A stretch of 19,523 nucleotides of DNA from Chloroflexia bacterium (GTDB lineage Bacteria; Chloroflexota; Chloroflexia; QHBQ01; JADMIH01): positions 1 through 19,523 of the forward strand of contig JAICKM010000030.1 of NCBI GenBank assembly GCA_025927935.1. Direction: 5' to 3'. Position numbers and translations under genes: made by a program. The notes below the pieces were generated by a model. It saw only the letters and a program-made list of their open reading frames with translations. It was not told where the DNA came from and did no database searches. Shown piece by piece: positions 14,398-19,523 of this stretch. Positions within the stretch are counted from its first letter, which is position 1, and every line of letters begins with the position of its first letter.

Positions 14398-15428
14398 ATC
14401 AGCCCGCAGTTCCGGAGGGGATGGGCGCACCGCGCAAGACGGCGCCGACGATCAGCACGCCCACCGTGCCGATGGGCGGCCCCGGCCCCACCCCGGCGGG
14501 AGCGACAGCCAGCGCCGGGCCAACGAACCAGAGCGCCTTTATCCCGCTTGGCGAAGTCACCAAGCGCGACACCAGCCGCACCCGGCAGAATAAGGGCTTC
14601 TTCACCGACACGTCGGTCTGTATCGGCTGTAAGGCGTGCGAGGTGGCCTGCAAGCAGTGGAACCAGTTGCCGAGCGACGGCTATGAGTACACCGGCTTCA
14701 GCTACGACAACACGGGCGCGCTGTCCGGCAGCACCTGGCGCCATGTCGCGTTCATCGAGCGGCCCGGCGCCGGGCACGCCGGCACCCAGTCGAACTGGCT
14801 GATGTCATCCGATGTGTGCAAGCACTGCACCCACGCCGGGTGCTTGCAAGCCTGCCCGACCGGGGCGATCATCCGCACCGAGTTCAATACCGTGGTCGTG
14901 CAGGAAGACGTCTGCAACGGTTGCGGCTACTGCGTGCCCGCCTGCCCGTTCGGCGTGGTCGAGCTTGCCAATATCCCCACGGCGCCCCGCCCGGCGAACA
15001 AAGTCGACGACCTGGTGACGGCGTTGCGGCAGGAAGTGGACGGCTTGCTGGCCCACAAATGCACGCTCTGCTACGACCGCTTGATCGACGGCATCGAACC
15101 GGCCTGCGCCAAAGCCTGTCCGACCGACTCCATCCAGTTCGGCGACCTGGACGAGCTACGCGAGCGCGCCGAAAAGCGCGTGGATGATCTCCACACCCGC
15201 GGCATCCCGCAAGCCTATCTCTACGGGGCGCGCGAGGGCGATCCGGGGGCCACGCGCGGCATCGGCCCGCTCAACGCCTTCTTCCTGCTGCTGGACGATC
15301 CGGAGGTCTACAACCTGCCGGCCCGCCCGCAACTGCCGCAGAACAACGTCGTGCCCGGTTACGTCGCCACCGCCCTGACCGCCATCGTGCTGGGCATCGG
15401 CGCGGCGCTCTCTTTCCGCAGAAAGTAG
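14394..15428 (+). CDS. fdhB: Formate dehydrogenase iron-sulfur subunit (FdnH-like)
   Basis: The electron-transfer subunit, 344 aa, starting at ATG 14394 in a 4-nt overlap (ATGA) with fdhA. Sixteen cysteines in four ferredoxin-like groups bind four 4Fe-4S clusters: 76/79/82/86 (CIGCKACEVAC), 142/145/150/154, 174/177/180/184 (CNGCGYCVPAC) and 223/226/238/242. By analogy with FdnH the clusters form a wire from the active site to the membrane subunit. Residues about 321-340 (GYVATALTAIVLGIGAALS) are one C-terminal transmembrane helix followed by a basic FRRK tail. The first about 60 residues are a Pro/Gly/Ala/Thr-rich extension that I do not recall from FdnH. It is translationally coupled to fdhA. 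Confidence 0.95.
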   Translation: MNQPAVPEGMGAPRKTAPTISTPTVPMGGPGPTPAGATASAGPTNQSAFIPLGEVTKRDTSRTRQNKGFFTDTSVCIGCKACEVACKQWNQLPSDGYEYTGFSYDNTGALSGSTWRHVAFIERPGAGHAGTQSNWLMSSDVCKHCTHAGCLQACPTGAIIRTEFNTVVVQEDVCNGCGYCVPACPFGVVELANIPTAPRPANKVDDLVTALRQEVDGLLAHKCTLCYDRLIDGIEPACAKACPTDSIQFGDLDELRERAEKRVDDLHTRGIPQAYLYGAREGDPGATRGIGPLNAFFLLLDDPEVYNLPARPQLPQNNVVPGYVATALTAIVLGIGAALSFRRK

Positions 15429-15434
15429 CTTGTG

Positions 15435-15468
15435 GCGCCTGCCGGGCGGCGGACCGTCCGGCAGGCGC
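15435..15468 (+). other. GC-rich hairpin between fdhB and nrfD
   Basis: An 11-bp perfect stem (15435-15445 with 15458-15468) and 12-nt loop just behind the fdhB stop. No T-run follows, so full termination is unlikely. It may adjust the level of the membrane subunit relative to fdhAB by mRNA processing or partial termination. Confidence 0.5.
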
Positions 15469-15514
15469 TACTCGCCCTCCCGACGAAGCTGTCCTTAAGA
15501 CAGAGAGGTGCTTA

Positions 15515-16573
15515 ATGGATTCGAATGCACAACGGGTCGCGGCCACCCAGGGACCGGGCACCACCCTGCCCGTCACCGATCTCGGACGAGACGGACGGCA
15601 AAACGGGCATAGCCCCGCCCTCGCCACCACTACTAGTGAGGCGCGCAAGAGCTACTATGGCGTCGCACCGATCAAAAAGCCGCACTGGAAGTGGGAGATC
15701 GTGCTCTACTTCTTCCTCGGCGGCGTCGCGTCGGGTGCGTACACCATCGCCACCATCGCCGAGGTGGTCGGCAACCGGCGCCACCGCGACATCGTGCGCG
15801 CCGGGCGCTACGTGGCCCTGCCCTGCCTCATCGCCAGCCCGATCCTGCTGATCAAGGACCTGGGCAAACCGTCGCGCTTCTTCAATATGCTGCGCGTCTT
15901 CAAGATCAAATCGCCCATGTCGATGGGCACCTGGGGGTTAATCACCTTCAGCGGGTTCGCCGGGCTGTCGGCCATCGCCGAACTGGCCGATCAGGGCGTC
16001 GCGCGGGGCACGCTCCTATCGCGGCTGGCGCTGCTTTTGCCGCGCCGCCTGATCGGGCGGGCCGGGTCGTTCTTCGCCCTGTTCGTCGGCGGCTACACCG
16101 GCGTGCTGCTGTCGGCCACCACGGTGCCGCTGTGGTCGAAGAACAAGTATCTGCTCGGCCCGACCTTCATTAGCGGCGCGGTCTCCACGGGCGCCGCGGC
16201 CATCGACCTGGCGCTGACGATGAGCGGCAAGGACGATGACCAGACGATGGCGGCCCTCGAAGAAACCGAAGCGGTGGCCCTGGCGACGGAAATCGCCATG
16301 CTGGCCGCGCAGGCCGCGACCTCCGGCAAGCTGGTTGATCCGCTGCTCAAGGGCAAGTACCGCACGCTGTTCATCCCCGGCGTAGCCCTGGGCATCGTGC
16401 TGCCCTTCCTGGCCCAGCTTAACGGACTGTTGCGCGGACACCGCACACGGGGGGGCCGCCTGCTGACCAGCATCCTGGTTTTGCTTGGCGGCCTGGCGAT
16501 GCGCTGGAGCCTGGTCTACGCGGGCAAGGCAACCGCCGAGGACCCGGAGGCATACTTCAAGCTGAACCGCTAA
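15515..16573 (+). CDS. nrfD: NrfD/PsrC-family membrane subunit of formate dehydrogenase
   Basis: A polytopic membrane protein of 352 aa whose start follows AGAGAGGTG by 5-6 nt. Residues 1-58 are hydrophilic. The first helix, KWEIVLYFFLGGVASGAYTIATIAEVV, has the NrfD/PsrC pattern (WxxxxYFFLGGxxxG). LIKDLGKPSRFFNMLRVFKIKSPMSMGTWGL is another strong family signature. NrfD proteins exchange electrons with (mena)quinone and carry no haem, unlike the E. coli FdnI cytochrome b. A charged insertion around residues 230-270 (GKDDDQTMAALEETEAVALATEI) lies between helices. Its place behind fdhAB shows that it is the membrane anchor and quinone-interacting subunit. Confidence 0.92.
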   Translation: MDSNAQRVAATQGPGTTLPVTDLGRDGRQNGHSPALATTTSEARKSYYGVAPIKKPHWKWEIVLYFFLGGVASGAYTIATIAEVVGNRRHRDIVRAGRYVALPCLIASPILLIKDLGKPSRFFNMLRVFKIKSPMSMGTWGLITFSGFAGLSAIAELADQGVARGTLLSRLALLLPRRLIGRAGSFFALFVGGYTGVLLSATTVPLWSKNKYLLGPTFISGAVSTGAAAIDLALTMSGKDDDQTMAALEETEAVALATEIAMLAAQAATSGKLVDPLLKGKYRTLFIPGVALGIVLPFLAQLNGLLRGHRTRGGRLLTSILVLLGGLAMRWSLVYAGKATAEDPEAYFKLNR

Positions 16574-16603
16574 CCCTGCCCCGTGAGGGGTCTGGCGACG
16601 ACG

Positions 16604-16691
16604 GGCCGGTTTGAGACCGGCCCCTACCGCGCGTACCGGGACGCGGTCCGGTTTGAAACCGGCCCCTACAGCCAATGGCCGGTAGGGCCGG

Positions 16692-16692
<1 letters not shown>
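16604..16692. repeat. Cluster of GGCCGGTTTGAAACCGG palindromic repeats
   Basis: Two near-identical 24-nt units (16604-16627 and 16646-16669) share CCGGTTTGARACCGG followed by CCCCTAC. A degenerate, partly inverted unit (GGCCGGTAGGGCCGGC, 16677-16692) reaches the stop codon of the next gene. A further copy lies at 381-406. The cluster lies between the convergent fdh and tup operons and may help stop transcription from both sides. No terminator with a U-run is seen here. Confidence 0.75.
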
Positions 16693-17421
<729 letters not shown>

Positions 17422-17432
<11 letters not shown>

Positions 17433-18126
17433 GCGGGCCGCTCCGCTGCTGCAGCCAGGTCAGCCCGGCGGCCACGGCGAAGGTCAGCGCCAGCAGGATG
17501 GCCGAGAGGGCAATCGCCACGTCGAAGTCGCCCTTGCCCGTCTCCAGCACGGTGGCCGTAGTCAGCACGCGCGTCTCGCCCTGGATATTGCCGCCGACCA
17601 TCAGCGAGGCGCCCACCTCGGAGATCACCGCGCCGAACCCGGCCATCACCGCGCCGAGCAACGGCAGGCGCACTTCGCCCAACAGCAGGCCCGCCAACTG
17701 GCGCCGATCCGCGCCCAGGGCCTGGATCTGCAAATGCAGATGGGGGTCGAGTTGCTGCACGGCGGTCATGGTCAGGGCCGCCACGAGCGGCAGGGCCAGC
17801 ACCACCTGGGCCAGCACCATGGCCGCCGGGGTGTAGAGCAGGTGCAGCCCGCCCAGCGGCCCCGTGCGCCACAGCAGCAGGCTCAGCACCAGGCCCACCA
17901 CCACCGGCGGCAGGCCCATGCCGCTGTTCACCACGCTGATGACACCCGTGCGCCCCGGAAAGCGGATCAGCGCCAGCCCCAGCCCCACCGGCACGCCAAC
18001 TAGCACGCTGATCAGCGTCGCGGCCCCGCTGACCAGCAGCGAGAGCAGCACGATGTTCCAGACCAGCGGGTCGCCGCGCAGCAGCAACCCACCCGCCTGC
18101 ACCAGCCCGTTCCAGATCGTGTCCAT
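17422..18126 (-). CDS. tupB: ABC transporter permease, tungstate type (TupB-like)
   Basis: A membrane protein of 234 aa with about five hydrophobic helices. SLLVSGAATLISVLVGVPVG, NSGMGLPPVVVGLVLSLLLW and, in the coupling loop, LGADRRQLAGLLLGEVRLPL match TupB-type permeases; GAVISEVGASLMVGGNIQGETRVLTTATVLE is an especially characteristic TupB stretch. The start codon abuts the stop codon of the MBL gene (TAG then ATG). It should import tungstate or molybdate with TupC and an unlinked TupA. Confidence 0.87.
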
Positions 18127-19077
18127 CTACGTCTGCGCCCGCTCGTACATGAAGCGGAGGTTGTCCCCAAAGCCGTTCGAGTACTCCCACGCCTGGTAGG
18201 CCACCGGCACCGGCACCTGGGCCAGTTCCTCGGCGGGAATACCCATCGTCACCAGATCGGCGGCCAACTGCTGCAAGTCGCGGATGTACTGGCGCAGCAA
18301 AGCGAGATCGGCCGGTGTGCCGACCTGCCCATGGCCCGGCGCGACCGTCGCCACGTCGAGGTCGGCGACCTGGTCGAGGATCGCAAGCCAGGTGTCCGGG
18401 TTGCCCTGGCTCATCGAGGGGTGGTAGCCGACCTGGCCGAGATCGCCCATGAAGATAACCCGGTCCGCGGGCAGGTAGAGGAAAGCGTCGCTGGGGGTGT
18501 GTCCGCCGCCCAGGGTTATCAGTTCCGCCGTCCGGCGCGAGCCGTGGAAGGTCAGCCGGTCGCTGAACGTCAGATCGGGCGGGCGGATTTGCAGGTCCGG
18601 CAGCCCGCGCTGAATGGCCCGGTACTCGCCGAGCGTCATCCGCAGGCCGCGCAGCTTGTTCGGGTCTGTCTCCCGCGCCAGGTCTTGCTCCAGCGCATCC
18701 AGTTCCTCCGGGTGCGTGCGCGCATACTCGACAAACGCGGGCGCCCGCACGCCGATCAGGTCGCGCGTCCCCGTCGTCGCCACGATGGTCGCTTCGGGAA
18801 AGGCCAGGTTGCCCATGATGTGGTCGGCATGGTTGTGGCTGTTGACCACCCAGGCCGGCGCGCGCCCGGTCAACTCCACGGCGGCGGCGTGCAAAGCCTG
18901 CGCGGCGGCCAGAGTGGCGAAGCTATCGAACACCAGCGTCTGCTCACCCAGGTCTACGATGCCCGCGTTGCCCCACGCGCCTGTGCCCGGCACGACAACG
19001 GCGGCATATACGCCCTCGGCCAGTGACTCGATGCGGAAGTATGCGCCGGACGCCGGCGCGTTGCTGCTATCGGTCAT
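18127..19077 (-). CDS. MBL-fold metallo-hydrolase
   Basis: A 316-aa metallo-beta-lactamase-fold protein with full metal-binding motifs: NSHNHADH (His81, His83, Asp85, His86), His193 in GGGHTPSD, Asp212 in MGDLGQ and His249 in APGHG. This supports a two-metal active site. No signal peptide is visible, so it is probably cytoplasmic. It belongs to the broad class that includes Zn-dependent hydrolases with unknown substrates. GGGAGG lies about 9 nt before the ATG. It is the first gene of the operon with tupB and tupC and ends exactly where tupB begins, which suggests translational coupling, although a link to tungstate uptake is not established. Upstream (19111-19136) is an imperfect inverted repeat CGCTACAAC ... 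GTTACAGCG, a weak operator candidate. Confidence 0.88.
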   Translation of the reverse strand: MTDSSNAPASGAYFRIESLAEGVYAAVVVPGTGAWGNAGIVDLGEQTLVFDSFATLAAAQALHAAAVELTGRAPAWVVNSHNHADHIMGNLAFPEATIVATTGTRDLIGVRAPAFVEYARTHPEELDALEQDLARETDPNKLRGLRMTLGEYRAIQRGLPDLQIRPPDLTFSDRLTFHGSRRTAELITLGGGHTPSDAFLYLPADRVIFMGDLGQVGYHPSMSQGNPDTWLAILDQVADLDVATVAPGHGQVGTPADLALLRQYIRDLQQLAADLVTMGIPAEELAQVPVPVAYQAWEYSNGFGDNLRFMYERAQT

Positions 19078-19181
19078 GGCATTGCTCCCTCCCCGGCCCC
19101 ACTTCCGCCGCGCTACAACGCGACGGTGTTACAGCGGATCTTCCTTGCTTGTAGTACAGATATGTGCCAACCCTTTCGGGG

Positions 19182-19514
19182 TCAGCGCACGCCACCATAA
19201 AGTTGCAGGGAGTCTGTAAACCTGTTTGCGGGGGTCTCGTCGATGGGTTCAATTCCTATCTCGACATGATCGTCATCCTCGCCGTCAACAGGAACTCGTT
19301 CCGCAACTGTGACCCGATAAGTACCAGGAACAAGCGGAATAAATAATCCGCGCTGTGGCTGTGACTGACCCCCGGTGATCTCCTCACCCGGTCCAATGAA
19401 TAGGACTCCGGAAGAACAGGCGATCTTAGCCCTGACTGCACGTCCGGTGCTGGTTACTGGTCCGTCGTGCGTATAGAGTTTGTAACAGCCGTCGGCAAAC
19501 ACATTAACAATCAT
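19182..19514 (-). CDS. Unidentified small protein, possibly 5'-truncated by the window edge
   Basis: A 110-residue reading frame with ATG at 19512-19514, only nine bases from the window end; the frame stays open to the edge, so the true start may lie outside. The composition is balanced and beta-rich (IACSSGVLFIGPGEEITGG; GLFIPLVPGTYRVTVAERVP), followed by an acidic GEDDDHVEIGIEPIDE part. There is no signal peptide, membrane helix or motif I recognise. It has lower GC than neighbouring genes. It is co-directional with the MBL operon at about 100 bp distance. Probably a real gene, function unknown. Confidence 0.5.
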   Translation of the reverse strand: MIVNVFADGCYKLYTHDGPVTSTGRAVRAKIACSSGVLFIGPGEEITGGQSQPQRGLFIPLVPGTYRVTVAERVPVDGEDDDHVEIGIEPIDETPANRFTDSLQLYGGVR

Positions 19515-19523
19515 TATGTTGCC

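Overview
The window is GC-rich, densely coding bacterial DNA. Several traits fit a Chloroflexota (Chloroflexi-type) genome: lipoproteins with long Thr/Ala/Pro-rich linkers behind the lipobox, interspersed palindromic repeats (the GGCCGGTTTGAAACCGG family, and a MITE-like element with arms beginning TGTCATTCTGAGCGGAGCGA), an NrfD-type formate dehydrogenase, and strong TTGACA/TATAAT-like promoters. This taxonomic call is inference; no marker gene settles it. TGA is used as an ordinary stop in many genes here, yet it is certainly recoded as selenocysteine in one gene (formate dehydrogenase) and probably in a second (a MerB-like protein at the left edge).

Layout. 1-1413: the C-terminal part of an organomercurial lyase (MerB)-like protein, with an in-frame TGA exactly where the family has its catalytic cysteine and a SECIS-like hairpin behind it; then a YcaQ/AlkZ-related winged-helix gene on the minus strand. 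1529-1687: tRNA-Asp(GTC) with a near-consensus promoter and a terminator. 1795-4654 (minus strand): an orphan DppC/OppC-type permease, a Thr/Ala/Pro-rich lipoprotein and an exported membrane-anchored protein, with strong hairpin terminators behind the last two. 4736-8011 (plus): a TPP riboswitch with an overt terminator platform, then ATPase, permease and substrate-binding lipoprotein of a ThiXYZ-type thiamine-precursor importer; a repeat cluster and a MITE-like element lie between permease and binding protein. 8219-9206: a LysE/RhtB exporter and an orphan MNT nucleotidyltransferase (minus).

9207-16573: a gene-poor leader, an OFA-family (oxalate/formate-type) MFS transporter, then a three-gene formate dehydrogenase operon. 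The operon comprises a selenocysteine catalytic subunit split by UGA at 11794, a four-cluster iron-sulfur subunit with one C-terminal membrane helix, and an NrfD-type quinone-interacting membrane subunit. 16692-19077 (minus): an operon of MBL-fold hydrolase, TupB-like permease and TupC-like ATPase, i.e. tungstate/molybdate uptake facing the Mo/W enzyme it may supply. 19182-19514: an unidentified small protein at the right edge.

The genes suggest a formate (possibly oxalate-derived formate) respiration module: anion transport, a Sec/Mo-or-W/Fe-S dehydrogenase coupled to quinone, and metal-oxyanion import. The most novel observation is the second likely selenoprotein, a MerB-like enzyme whose catalytic Cys codon is UGA, in a genome shown by the formate dehydrogenase to use selenocysteine.
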